Numbered from the stretch's first letter, positions 10,980 to 22,917 are shown. The stretch: DNA of 64,000 nt from Chamaecrista fasciculata (GCA_003254925.1 QANZ01054671.1:1-64000), one strand, 5' to 3'. Numbers and translations: made by a program. The notes: a model not told the origin generated them from the letters alone.

Positions 10980-12896
10980 TTTAGTGAGTCTTTAATTTGT
11001 TTAACTTGTTTAGAACCATTCCTCTTAAAGTTTTAGTTCAAAGAATTGCTCGGGAACTCACCTTCTGGCCTGTTTTCACTGATTTTTGCTGTGCAGGAAA
11101 TTCTGCCACCGAAACCGCAGTGGGAAGGAGCCGCGTCTGTTTTTCCAGAATCATGTCTGTATTTCCAGCCGTCGTACCCGTCGTGGGAAGGAGCCGCGAC
11201 GATTTTTCCAGACTAAGCGAATTTCTTCCCTCTTGCTCTTTTCTCTTGCTGTTTCCTTCGTGCATCAATCATTCACATCTTTCTTGTTCTTTTGGTGTTA
11301 AATTAGTTTTGCATGCTTAGGAAAGATAAGGAACCTCTAAATCCTTTGAATCCTGAAATTGAAAGAACTTGTAGGAAGCTGCAAAAAGAGACGAGGCAAA
11401 GGAAACTAAGTGAACCTCGTACTAGACCAGTAGATAGTTCTTCTGACTCGGATTTAGAACTAAACATGGAGCATGGTAATAATAATAATAGGGGAGCTAG
11501 GAATGCTAATTTGGCTTTAGAGCAAACTCAAGCTAGATGTAATAATGATCAAGTTCAGGCTAGAGCTAATAATGATCCCGAACAACCTGTGCCTATGAAA
11601 TCAATTAGGGATGTTAATCAAGAGGAACCTGATGCTACAATGGATAACCTTCAAAATGTTTACCCTGATTTTGATTTTGATTTTGATTTTGATGTCAAGG
11701 GTCCATTGTTGAGTAATTTACCTAAATTTCATGGTTTACCTGATGATAATCCTTACATACATTTGTCTACCTTGCGAATGCATTGCAAGACCATGAAACC
11801 CAGAACACTTTCTGTGGACAATTGCATATGGAAATCTTCCATCTCACATTAGAAGGGAAGACCCGAACATAGTTCAATAATCTACCCAGATTTCATGACG
11901 ATGCCTACTCCTTATGGAATACTCTTCGCCGGGCTTTTCTCAATCAATACTTCCCTCTCACCAGAACTGCAGCTGCCAAGAAGGAGATAACTGCCGCCCG
12001 ACAAGATGTACATGAAAATATCTTTAATTTCTGGAGTAGATTCCAGGATATGCTCGAAGCATGTCCAAACCATCAATACTCCAAGAGAAGTCTGGTGGAG
12101 TTCTTTGTTCTCAGTATGAATAAGGATGATGCAAACACATTACATTCAGCTGCCAATGGGAGTATATATGACAAGAGTGATGAGGATGCATTGGCCTTGA
12201 TCAAAAATATTGCCATTGATAGACAACATGACAGTGTGAGGGATATTAGATCTTTGAAAGCAGTGGGCACTACAGTAGATGGTTCAGATCCTTTTTTAGA
12301 GAAACTAGCTCATGGGATGGATACATTGCATGCTAAAGTTGATCAGATATCTTCAAACCAACACCATAAATCCCCCCATGTTTGGCTATGGTTGCACCAT
12401 CTTGTCAAGTTTGTCAATTAGTAATGCATATTTCCCAGAATTGCCCTCACCAGTATGAGGAGGTCTCAGCTGTATACCAACAAAGACCAGGACAATTTCA
12501 GAGAAGGGATCAGTTTGCTCCAGCATTTAACCAAGGTTGGCAGAATCATCCTGGATTTAGATGGGGAGGTGGTAATCAAGGAGGAGCTTCTTCCTCTGAA
12601 AATTTTCAACAAAAGCCTACCTTCACTGCCCTTGTACCAGTTGAGCAAAAATCTGGGCAAGATCATGACATCCAAGCAATGTTCAAGGCCATCCAAGAGA
12701 CAAATATGACTCTGTCAAAGAATGTCTCCTCAGGTTTTACTGAAGTCAAAGGAGAGATGGTTTATATGAAGGGATAGATGGGTAATATGAAGGGAGAGAT
12801 GAGAAATATGTCTAACAACATAAACACTCTCTTCCAAGAAATGGCGTTGATGAAGACCAAACATGAGAATTTGAGCGGGCATGCTCAAATGCAAAT
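10980..12896 (+). mobile_element. Ty3 Athila/Tat-type gag region, broken
   Basis: From 11313 the frame encodes an acidic N-terminus and then PKFHGLPDDNPYIHL with CKTMKP, as in Athila-type Gag. Further on there is FWSRFQDMLEACPNHQ and IKNIAIDRQH, also typical. A CX2CX3... cysteine stretch follows near 12400. No intact pol was seen. It is a fossil with several breaks and no visible paired LTRs. Confidence 0.7.
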
Positions 12897-13290
12897 CTGA
12901 TCACTCAGTCTTTTATAAGAAGACCGAAGCAGGCATAATTTTGTTAGTTGTCTATGTGGATGACATTATCATTACAGGGAATGATGATTCGGGTATCTCT
13001 TCTCTCAAGTCATTCCTTCACTCTCAATTTTAGACAAAAGATTTGGGGCCGTTAAAATACTTCTTGGGAGTTGAGATAACGAGAAGTAAGAAGGGCATCT
13101 TCTTGTCCCAAAGGAAATATGTTCTTGATTTGTTGACAGAAACAGGAAAATTAGGGACTAAGCCATGTAGTGCTCCTATGACTCCAGGATTGCAACTATG
13201 GAAGGATGATGGAGAACCATTTGCGGACCCTGAGAGATATAGGACCGGTTGGAAAACTGAACTATCTCAACTACCACATTATTCTTAACA
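12897..13290 (+). mobile_element. Ty1/Copia reverse transcriptase piece
   Basis: Short remnant with the RT active-site phrase VVYVDDIIITGND followed by GPLKYFLGVEI and LSQRKYVLDLL, typical of Copia RT. It abuts the Athila-type remnant directly, so one element was inserted or recombined into the other. Broken. Confidence 0.85.
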
Positions 13291-13509
13291 ACAATATAAT
13301 ACTTTTTTTATTTTTTATTAATATTTTTTTTCTATTTATTTATACATAAATCAAAGTAAAGACAGTAAATCTCTTTTCAATTCTCGTAGCCACATTCTAT
13401 TTCCCCTTCATTCCTATTTAAAACCCAGCCCCTTTTCCTGATCACTTTTTTTTTCTATCTGTTTATTTATTTATAACATAAAAAGTATTTAAATCTTTCT
13501 TTTTTTTGC
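13291..13509. other. TNL-flank-like AT-rich DNA
   Basis: The phrases around 13385-13440 (CATTCTATTTCCCCTTCATT) resemble the TNL1 3' flank near 23000, so this is probably duplicated cluster DNA. No gene. Confidence 0.4.
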
Positions 13510-13722
13510 CAAAAGAGAATATTATAACAAAAACCAGAACACAAGATACAAACACCAATAGCCTAAGCCAAGAAAAGCAAAACTAACTCATCCTCAAACA
13601 ATACATCACTAGACAAAATCCTAGACAAAGAAGATGGGGGATTTGACACCAACCCAGAGGGCACATTCTCTTAAGACACATTTTGGCAATGCAATCAGCA
13701 GCCAAGTTTACCAATATTTAAA
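13510..13722 (-). mobile_element. LINE (L1-type) 3' end, antisense
   Basis: On the minus strand the sequence encodes a short RNase-H-like tail (residues like LAADCIAKMCL), then a 3' UTR and ends in poly-A (poly-T at 13500-13508 on the plus strand). 5'-truncated remnant that abuts the TNL relic. Confidence 0.5.
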
Positions 13723-13739
13723 TCTAAATCATGGTAAAC

Positions 13740-14844
13740 AGAATGGGGCTACACATCTTATGTGATGCCTTACGTTCTTTAGAACATCCAGATTTGTCCC
13801 ATTGTGAGTACCTGGGTGAAATCTCTGAGAATATCAGTTCCTTGTCATTGTTGACACATCTAAGTCTTAGTGGCAGCAATGTGGTGAGCTTACCTCGTAC
13901 CATGAAGCATCTTACAAGGCTACAACCCATGATGAATTTGAACGCATGCCAAAAACTTAATTCAGTTCCGGAACATCCACCATCCCTAAAGTCCTTGAAT
14001 GCCCAATTTTGCTGAAAGTTGAAGACAATACTAGTCCCCTTCAAGAATTCTTCACTAGAAGACATTGGGGAAAAAGGAAAGCTGGATTTATCATTCAGAG
14101 GAAGTAAAAATTTGGATGAGCAACAAGTGATGAAGTTTACTAGCATGTCACTGATGCAAGCAATACTTAGAAATTTTTCTGATCCTGAACATGAGGCTTG
14201 TTACTCAACAAGATCAATTCCAAGTTGGTTCACATATGAGGGGACTGCAGAGGATCACTTTGTTATTGAACTTGATTCAACTAGTGATGACAGATTGTTG
14301 GGTTTCAATGTTTGTGGCATTCTTCCTCCATTGGCAATTGACTGCAGATTTTGCTTCTCTTTCATTTTTGGAGATCAGTACACGTACAGCGATACAGTGT
14401 TTGATTTGGGGGACTTCCATAGCAATCTTGCTATGTGGTTTGTACCATTTAAGACGATAGTAGGAGGGAAAGATGATGAAGAATGAAGGAAATATGATGA
14501 GATTAGTTGTTATTATGTATGTGAAGCCTCTGGCCAAGCTGTAGCAGGAGCAGAATGTGGAGTGTGTCCTATATATGCCTCACAATTTCATTATATCATT
14601 GAAAAAATATTGGAATTCAACACATGTCATGATGATGATATTGATGACGAGAAGGCAGATAATGAGATACAGTCAAATTTTCATGTTAGTCTCAATTGAA
14701 TCAATCCTACACCCCTTGTTGGCAAAGAAAATGATGACAATGAGCAGAATGAGAGGAAAGGACTTCAGCTATTTCAATGTTGTCTACATTATTTGTATGA
14801 AATTTCTTTAAGGTGTGCGGTGGGTGCATGTTTGATCAGATTTT
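13740..14844 (+). pseudogene. TNL relic: last LRRs plus C-JID domain
   Basis: This is the 3' half of a TNL gene aligned with exon 4 of TNL4 and TNL1. It has LRR-like ENISSLSLLTHLSLSGSN, then SIPSWFTYEGT and LLGFNVCGILPP of the C-JID domain, then CGVCPIYASQ and the tail NERKGLQLFQ. TIR, NB and first LRR exons are missing; a LINE tail stands where they would be. Three in-frame TGA codons break it, at 14013-14015, 14484-14486 and 14697-14699. The paralogs have CGA or GGA there, so two fit CpG decay. The normal stop after LQLFQ is gone because the coding end is fused to sequence that in TNL1 lies about 1.2 kb downstream (near 21428). It cannot encode a receptor. Confidence 0.9.
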
Positions 14845-15660
14845 GAGATTACTAAATTAACATATTGGATTTTCACAGTAATTAAGTGTTAATTTGGATA
14901 ATTGAATATTTAAAGACATGAAAGTTAATTAAAACGTGTATGTATATATTAGTATCATCATTATTTTGATGCTTTAGCGCACCATGAGTAAAGATTCAAG
15001 GATAATGCATGGACAATATAATGTTTTGCAACTACTATATTTTTGAAAGAAGATTTTAGATTGTTTATTTGGCTAAAGTAAGAGCAAATAATAACATTAA
15101 CCAAAATATGAAACATTGGGGACAAAATTGACCGCAAAAAAAAAAATTGGGGATGAAATTAACAATTGGTGTAAAGTTTGGGGACCACAAGGGTACTTTT
15201 CCTAAATTCAATTTATAAGCTTTGTCCTGTTTCATAGAACGAGTGTGTAATTTTGTTCTGTAAAGTAATTACTTTTTGAAGATAGTAATTTAACACAGCT
15301 CAAAGCCTTTTTGTTATTTCATAGGTATTCACCAAACTCAAAGATGACATGATATAATGAAAATGATGTTGAAGCACTTGTGCAATTAATCCATTCTTTC
15401 TGGAATTTAATTTGTACACACTTGTGCCTTCCTTTCTCTGCTTTAAGAGTGAGGAATTTTAAGTGGTTTTGATCAATTATAGTTGTACTGCACACGGAAT
15501 ATTATATTTTTTAATTATTTTTTAATATATTACTTTTAATTTGTATTTATGCATTACATAATCACAGTGATGACAGCACAATCTTGTTTTATTTCTTTTG
15601 GCGACATATCCCTTACCTTATCTTTCAATTGTCTAATACCATTGAATCATATATATATAT
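14845..15660. other. Decayed TNL 3' flank
   Basis: The sequence parallels TNL1 21480-21740 and TNL3 41090-41280 (GAGATTACTAAAT, then AAGTGGTTTTGAT). Two A-rich pieces with 'GGGGACAAAATTG' look like old MULE arms (about 15110-15200). No gene. Confidence 0.55.
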
Positions 15661-15769
15661 ATATGGATGACAAATATTAAACCAAATGCAACAGGAAATA
15701 TAATATACCAACCCAAAACACATATATCTAGTTCTATAATTTTCAACATAAAACATTTCTGTCTTTTCG

Positions 15770-15968
15770 TTGTGATTGGGAGACACATTACCACACTTCC
15801 CGGATCTTACATCGATCCTCAAGATTATTTTAAAGTTAAAAGGCATATCAACAGATGTTAATCAGTTTAATATGGTATTTAATATATGACACGCCTCAAG
15901 TGGTTAATATATAATTTGATTCCTCCAAGAATTTTCGTGGCCGTCCATGAAAGTGGATTAAATTTTCA
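15770..15968 (+). promoter_or_regulatory. Shared TNL upstream block
   Basis: The sequence TGATTGGGAGACACATTACC...CACTTCCCGGATC followed by GACACGCCTCAAGTGGTTAA recurs upstream of TNL2 (about 26290-26480), TNL4 (48115-48330) and TNL5 (53070-53280), each a few hundred bases before the ATG. It is a paralogous promoter-proximal block. A regulatory role is inferred only from conservation. Confidence 0.5.
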
Positions 15969-16139
15969 CGGGAGTGGATCTGCTCAATTATGGGAATGAT
16001 AAAGTATGATGAAGTATGAATCTCAATCATCCATTCCTTCAACCATCATCATTGGGAACAAAACTAAAAATAGAATGGATGGTTGAGATTCATACTTCAC
16101 CATACTTTATCACTCCCATAATTGAGCAGATCCACTCCC
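15969..16139. mobile_element. Palindromic MITE (MULE type) in TNL1 promoter
   Basis: Left arm GGGAGTGGATCTGCTCAATT pairs with the right arm AATTGAGCAGATCCACTCCC, over about 68 bp per side with few mismatches. A perfect 9-bp duplication AAATTTTCA flanks it (15960-15968 and 16140-16148). It lies about 210 bp before the TNL1 start codon. No coding capacity. Confidence 0.85.
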
Positions 16140-16349
16140 AAATTTTCACCCACAGTCCAAATAATAATATAGTATATCCAACATCAAGATGCTGACATGA
16201 TCACACACAAACATGACTCCAAAAGCAAAATTCAAGAATCCAAAGTGTGCCCAAATAAACTAAAACAGATATATAGTGGCAGACATATACAAGCTTGTAC
16301 TAATTAGAGACGTGAATCAAGACACTTGTGCTCTTTCTTCTGTTCACCA

Positions 16350-19300
16350 ATGGCTTCTTCATCTTCTCTTCTTTCCCAAACAAAATATGATGTGTTTGTC
16401 AGCTTCAGAGGCACTGACGTCAGACATGGTTTTCTAAGCCATTTGACAAAAGAACTGCAAATGAAACAGATAGATGCTTATGTTGATGAGAGGCTTGAGA
16501 GTGGAGAGGAAATATCATCTGCACTTGTCACAGCAATTGAAGGATCAATGATTTCTTTGGTCATTTTCTCACAACACTATGCTTCTTCAAGGTGGTGCTT
16601 GGAAGAGCTTGTGAAAATCATGGAGTGCAACAAAGTCAACAATCAGATTGTGATACCAGTTTTCTACAATGTAGATCCAACAGACGTAAGATATCAGAAA
16701 GGCACTTATGGAGATGCTTTTGCTAAACATGAGCAAAAGTACTACAAGGACAACATGGACCAGGTACAAAGTTGGAGATCTTCCTTGAACAAAGCTGCTA
16801 ACTTATCGGGCTATCATTATTCATCAAATTTTCAGTAAGTAATATTATTATATGTGTTTTTTCTGATGTTACATATATATAATCTTTTTATCTCAATCTA
16901 GCAAACATTTGAAACAATTGATGATGAAGTTACTGAATCATGTTCTGTACATCATAACTATTATTCTCTTTCTTCTTTTTATATTAGGGATGAATCTAAA
17001 CTCATCAATGAAATAGTCAAAGATGTCTTGAACAAACTAGAAGCTGACATTACTCAAAGTGATTGGCCACGCCTTGTTGGATTTGAGGGAAACTTTGCTC
17101 ATGTTGAATCCATGTTGGAATTTGAGTCACAAGAAGTTAGAGTTATTGGAATTTGGGGAATGGGAGGGATAGGGAAAACAACCCTGGCTCGGGCTATATG
17201 TGACCAATTTTCTTCTCACTTTCAAAGTTCTTGCTTTATGGAAAACGTGAGAGAAGAATCACAAAGGATTAATGGATTGAGCTATTTGCTTCACAAACTT
17301 TATTGTCAACTGTTAAAAGATGATAATCTCAATACATCTGATGTCCTGGCAAAGCAATCTATTAAAAGAAGGTTATCTCGAAAAAGAGTTCTTATTGTGC
17401 TTGATGATGTAGACAACTTTAAGCAGTTAGAATATCTACTTGGAGAACAAAGTTACTTGGGGCTGGGTAGTAGAGTCATTATAACAAGTAGGGATAAGCA
17501 TGTTTTTAGAGGAGTTCATGCAGTACATGAGATTGGAGAATTGAAATCTGAAGAATCTCTTGAACTTTTTAGCTTATACGCCTTCAATGAAAGACATCCG
17601 AAAAAGGGATTTGAAGATCTATCAGAAAGTGCAATTTCATATGCTAAAGGTATTCCTTTAGCATTGAAAGTTTTGGGATTATATTTGCAAGGTAGAAATA
17701 AAGAAACATGGGAAGATGCAATTAAAAAGCTGCAAAAGTATCCCCATACAGAAATCCAAGATGTATTGAGGGTGAGCTATGATGGATTAGATATACAAGA
17801 GAAAAATATATTTCTAGACATAGCATTCTTTTTCAAAGGACACATTAAAGCATATGTTATAGGGGCACTAAATGCTTGTGGTTTTTATGCAACTATTGGG
17901 ATAGAGCAGCTTCTAGATAGAGCTCTCATAACTGTTTCTGATGACAATAAAATAGAAATGCATGATTTGCTACGAGAAATGGGTGAGCAGATTGTTCGTG
18001 AAGAATCTATCAAACATCCAGCAAGGCGCAGCAGATTGAACAATATAGATGATCTTTATGATGTACTGCAGAAGAACAATGTAAGAGAAATATACTAAAT
18101 CTCTTCTCAATTTTCTCTTTTTGGTAGTGAATATCAACTAATATTGTTATTTTGTTTTCTATGTCAGGGAACTGAAGAAATTGAAGGCATTGCTTTTGAT
18201 GTGTCACAAATTAAAAATGTATACTTGAGAAAAGATACTTTCATCAAGATGCCTAATTTGAGAATTCTCAAAATGTATTCTGGACCTTGGTGTGAAAAGT
18301 CCAATGTGAGTGTTCCTTTTGGCATTGAGTCATTTTCTCAAAAGTTATGTTACTTTCATTGGGATGAGTGTCCCTTGGAGTCATTGCCACCAACTTTCAA
18401 TACAAAGCAACTTGTTGAATTTCACATGGAACGCAGTAAGGTCAAAAATATTTGGGATGAAGTAAAGGTAATTTATATTCTACTTAATGCCTGCTTTGGT
18501 CTTCAAATTTATCAAGACACTATAACAACTTCTCATATATTATTTCTTTTGAAATTTTGTAGGATCTGGAAAATTTAATGGTGTTAAATCTTAGGGGATC
18601 CAAAGAATTGGTACAGTTGCCTGATTTCTCTACGGCAATTAATCTTGAAAGATTGCTGCTCTCAGATTGTAAAAGCTTGCTTAAAGTCCATCCATCTATC
18701 TTTTCTCAAAAGTTAATTTACTTTCATTGGGATGAGTGTCCCTTGGAGTCTCTGCCAGCAACTTTCAATACAGAGAAACTTGTTGAATTTCGCATGGAAC
18801 GCAGTCAGGTCAAAAAGATTTGGGATGGAGTAAAGGTAATTTATATTCTAATTAATGCCTGCTTTGGTCTACAAAATCATCAAGACAATACAACAACTTC
18901 TCATGGATAATTTCTCTTGAAATTTTTGTAGGATTTGGAGAACTTAATGGAATTAAATCTTAGGGGATCCAAACATTTGATAGAGTTGCCTAATTTCTCT
19001 AGGGCAATTAATCTTGAAAGATTGCTGCTCTCAGACTGTGAAAGCTTGCTTAGAGTCCATCCATCTATCTATTCTCTTCCCAAGCCAGTTTATTTGGAAC
19101 TTGATAGATGTCATGGACTAAGCAATGTTGTGATGACTAAATTATGTTCCTTCAAATCTCTCACGCAACTTTCTCTTAGAGGCTGCAAACAAGTAAACAA
19201 AATGGTGCTTCAAACGGTATTTGATGTCTCTTGTTGTTTAGAAAGTCTGAATTTGAAATCTTGTAATAATTTGCTTGAACTGCCTGATAATGTCAGTTCC

Positions 19301-20239
19301 CTATCGTCATTGATATTCATGGATCTAACTGAAAGCAACGTGGAGTGCTTACCCACCACCATCAAGCATCTTCCAAAGCTTCAGAGCATGCCAATGTCCA
19401 ACTGCAACAAGCTTAGGTCAATACCAGAACTTCCACGAAGCCTAAAACATATGCATGCCCAATTTTGCCGAAAATTGAAGACTATAACATTCCCCTTCAG
19501 TAATTTCAAACTAGAAGGCAAAGGAGAACCGTGGAATCTGGACTTATCATTCAAAGGTAGTGTGAATCTGGATGAGGGGATTGCTATGAAATTTTCTAGT
19601 TTGTCATTGATGCAAGCAATATATAGGAATTCAACTGACCATGAGCATATAGCTTGTTATTCAGCGACCACAGTTCCAAGTTGGTTCACATATAAGGAGA
19701 CTTCAGGGTATCCCTTCATTGTTGAGCTTGCTCCACCATCTGATTCTGACCAATTATTGGGTTTTGTTCTTTGTGGCCTTGTTCCTCGGTCGGCGGGCAG
19801 CTGCAGAATTTGCTTCTTTTTCTTTTTTGAAGATGGAGATTGTTACTGGCGCGGGTACAGCAATAGAGTGTTTGATTTGTGGGACCCCAATAGGGATCTT
19901 GCTTTCATGTGGTTTGTTCCATATAACAAGATAGTACCAAAAACTGATGATGGAAGGAAGTTTGATGAGATGGGTTGTTATTATATATGTGAAGCCTCTG
20001 GGAAAGCTGTGGAAGGAGCAGCATGTGGAGTATGCCCAATATATGCCTCACAACTTGACAATATTGTTGCACAAATATTGGAATCCAACACATCTGATCA
20101 TGATGACAATGATGATGATGATAATCACAAGCCAGATGATATAAAGACACAGCCCCATTTTCAGATCAATCTCAATCGAATCAATCCTACACCATTTGAC
20201 AAGCAGAATGAAAGGAAAGGACTTCAGCTATTTGGATGA
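16350..20239 (+). CDS. TNL1: TIR-NBS-LRR-C-JID immune receptor, intact, extra LRR exon
   Basis: Cytosolic or nuclear immune receptor; the TIR is expected to cleave NAD on activation. Exons are 16350-16834, 16988-18080, 18168-18467, 18563-18835 and 18932-20239, all GT-AG, giving 1152 residues. The start is the ATG of MASSSS; the in-frame frame upstream has only TTG. TIR at about 10-161 has YDVFVSFRGTD, the FLSH motif and WCLEELV with the catalytic-type glutamate. NB-ARC has the P-loop GIWGMGGIGKTT (216-227), LIVLDDV (297-303), SRVIITSRDKH, GIPLAL (383) and MHD (486-488). C-JID includes VPSWFTYKET (about 965), then CGVCPIYASQ, an acidic run DDNDDDDN and the tail NERKGLQLF. The fourth exon (91 codons) is a tandem copy of exon 3 end, intron and exon 5 start, which the other paralogs lack. 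Its NB is closer to TNL6, while its C-JID is closer to TNL2 and TNL3. The effector recognised is unknown. Confidence 0.93.
18333..19070 (+). repeat. In-gene tandem duplication, period about 369 bp
   Basis: Unit 1 is about 18333-18700 and unit 2 about 18701-19070. Matching landmarks are TTTTCTCAAAAGTTA at 18333 and 18701, donors at 18468 and 18836, and acceptors ending at 18562 and 18931. Each unit holds the second half of the first LRR exon, an intron of about 95 bp and the start of the next LRR exon. The reading frame is kept. Confidence 0.9.
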
Positions 20240-20245
20240 TTTCTT

Positions 20246-20910
20246 TACTGGTATGTATATGTATGTATGCAATTGCTCAGTTGCTCTTACCTTCATTCAT
20301 TAAGCTAACTAAACTTTGTTATAACAGAAACTCTCTTGATATATTATCATACTATAATATCGGGGCATGAGTGAGTAAAAATGATAGAGATAATTCATCT
20401 TTGGTCTTCTGTTTATATATATATATATCTTTACAATTAGCCTTAATTTTGTGAGTGTCACTATATTAGGCATTGGTTTAGTCACTTGCCGAGTTTGAAG
20501 GCCTATATATATATATATTTGAAACTTTTATCTTAACATGGTGATAACGAAAATGAAGAAAGGGAAATATGAAATTTGTTTGATCTGTATTGAATGAATA
20601 GCACAAGTACACAGCTGTATTGAAATGTGTTTGTTTTACTGGTATGTATATGTATGTATGTATGCAATTGCTTTTACTTTCATTCATTAAGCTAACTAAA
20701 CTTTGTTACATCAGAAACTCTCTTGATATATTATACTATATATAATGTCTGGATATGAGTGAGTAAAAATGATAGATATAATTCATCTTTGGTATTTTGT
20801 TTATAAAAATTAGCTTTTATTTCTGTGAGTGTCACTATATATTAGGCGTTGCTTTAATCACTTGCCGAGTCTGAAGGCCTATATATATATATATATTTGA
20901 AACTTTATTT
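20246..20910 (+). repeat. Tandem duplication in TNL1 3' UTR intron, period about 392 bp
   Basis: TACTGGTATGTATATGTATG occurs just after the stop and again at 20638. The following 270 bp (CATTCATTAAGCTAACTAAA, then GAGTGAGTAAAAATGATAGA, then TTGAAACTTT) are repeated with small changes. TNL3 has this segment once. Confidence 0.85.
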
Positions 20911-21266
20911 AACTATCATTGTTTTAATATTAGGTCAGAAGTTGTAACCACTAAATAGGAAGCATGTAGATTTTTCTGTTTAAACACAATATCTTAAAGG
21001 CTTTTTTATAGACACTAGAATTTGAATTAGAGAATTTCGCTATTGATTTACTTTGACCAGAGCATGAATAGTACATAAACTCATTATTTGGCGGAATATG
21101 TGAGATGTAATGCAATTTTTCATTCATGTAATATATATATATATATGTATATATTACTTGAGTGATGACACTAATTTAATTTTTATAAATATTGTCCTAA
21201 CTCCTAACTAACTTTATATATGTTTGTACTGTTCATTTTTACTCATCCATGTCTTCCCCTTTTCAG
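20251..21266 (+). other. Candidate 3' UTR intron of TNL1
   Basis: Donor CTG|GTATGT lies 11 nt after the stop; acceptor TTTTCAG precedes ATTTGCAGG. TNL2 and TNL3 have the same pair in the same place (30635-31124 and 40202-40864). The exon after the acceptor starts with the conserved phrase GAGTATTTGCAGGACATGTC. Inferred from conservation; no transcript seen. Confidence 0.55.
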
Positions 21267-21741
21267 ATTTGCAGGTTAATTAGAGTTTGAGTATTTGCAG
21301 GACATGTCGCAGGTTGTGTTGTCTTTTGCATTATTGTTATTTGAAATTCGGAGTGGGCTTTATTATATTATTAGGATCCTCCACTTGTTTGTGTTGTGTG
21401 TTATACGTAGGAGTGTGAACAAAGCTTTTCAATGTTGTGTCTACTGAACTAATTATTTGTATGGAATTTCCATATTCTGTACGTGTGGGTGATTGATCTA
21501 ATTGTGAGATTACTAAATAAACAGATTAGACTTTCAAAGTATTAATGTTAATTTGGATTATTGAATGTTTTATGACACTTCAGATGAAACGTATTAGTAT
21601 CATAATTTGGATGATTTTCTACACTTGTGTCTTCCCTTCTCCTCTTTGGGAGTGATGGAGTTTTAAGTTTTTAAGTGGTTTTGATGGATTTTATTGTATG
21701 GAATGGAATCTTATGTTTTAATTATTTATTAATATATTAAT

Positions 21742-22908
21742 GTCTACAGTGCGAATTTGGTCCTGTAACTTTGCTGCAGTTCCCAAATCAGTCCTATAAC
21801 TTTTTTTGTCTTGAATTTGGTCCTGTAACTTTGCTCTAATTCCCCAAATCAGTCCTACAACTTTTTTTGTCTCGTACTTGTATCTTTGCTCCAGGTCCCA
21901 AATCAGTCCTATATCTTTTTTTTGTCTCAATTTTGGTCCCATATGTTTTGAAAACCTCCCACCGTTAGTCCTCTGTCTATTTTAGATTACAGTTAAGTCC
22001 TGAAAACTTCAAGTCCCTTTCACTTTAATCCCTGACTATCAAAATGAAAGTGAAAGATCATCCCCGAAGGTTCTCAAACCTTTTATCTTGGTCCATAATC
22101 CATGAATTCTTCGTGAAATGGAATAGAAATGCAAAAACAACACAAATTAAAGCAAATGACAGAGGGACCAAAAATGAAAACGCAAAAAATTTAAAATCCA
22201 CCGAAAAATACCCCAAACTTGCTGGAAAACGTATGGAAATCGCCGCGAAACTCAAGAATTCATCCAAAAACCTCAATTCTCACTGAAATCTCACTCAAAT
22301 AATCGCCCTAAAATGCTTTAAAAAAGAATTTTCGAAAATCCAAACTTTTGAGGAGGGAGGTGATAGAAGAAATGTAAGGGATTTTAGAACTTCTCTCTCA
22401 GAATCACTAAATGGAATCTTCTATCACCTCCCTCCTCAAAAGTGTGGATTTTCGAAAATTCTTTCTTAAAGCATTTGAGGACGATTATTTGAGAGAGTTT
22501 TCTGTGAGAATTGGGGTTTTTGGATGAGTTTTTGAGTTTCTCGACGATTTCCGTACGTTTTTCGATGGGTTTTAAATTTTTCGCGTTTTCAGTTTTGGTC
22601 CCTCTGTCATTTGCTTTAATTTGTGCTGTTTTTGCATTTCTATTCCATTTCATGAGGAATTCATGGATTAGGGACCAAGATGTAAGGTTTGAGAATCTTC
22701 AGGGATGTTCTTTTACTTTCATTTTAATAGTCAGGGACTAAAGTGAAAGAGACTTGAAGTTTTCCCGACTAAACTGTAATTTAAAATAGACGAGGACTAA
22801 CGGTGGGAGGTTTTCAAAACATATGGGACCAAAACTGGGACAAAAAAAAGATATAGGACTGATTTTAGAACTGCAGCAAAGTTACAGGACCAAATTCGTA
22901 CTTTGACC
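21742..22908. mobile_element. Long MULE hairpin downstream of TNL1
   Basis: 1167-bp near-palindrome. The left end has GCGAATTTGGTCCTGTAACT; the right end has AGTTACAGGACCAAATTCGT. Arms of about 550 bp pair around a centre near 22390. Each arm can encode the same hydrophobic peptide on opposite strands (22058-22276 minus, 22511-22741 plus), which is a by-product of the palindrome. A perfect 9-bp duplication TATATTAAT flanks it (21733-21741, 22909-22917). The matching place after TNL3 (near 41245) is unoccupied. No transposase. Confidence 0.88.
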
Positions 22909-22917
22909 TATATTAAT

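Noticed and set aside
22058-22741. Two similar hydrophobic peptides on opposite strands
   Set aside because: They mirror each other because they are the two arms of the MULE hairpin; no codon-level conservation or start context supports a gene.
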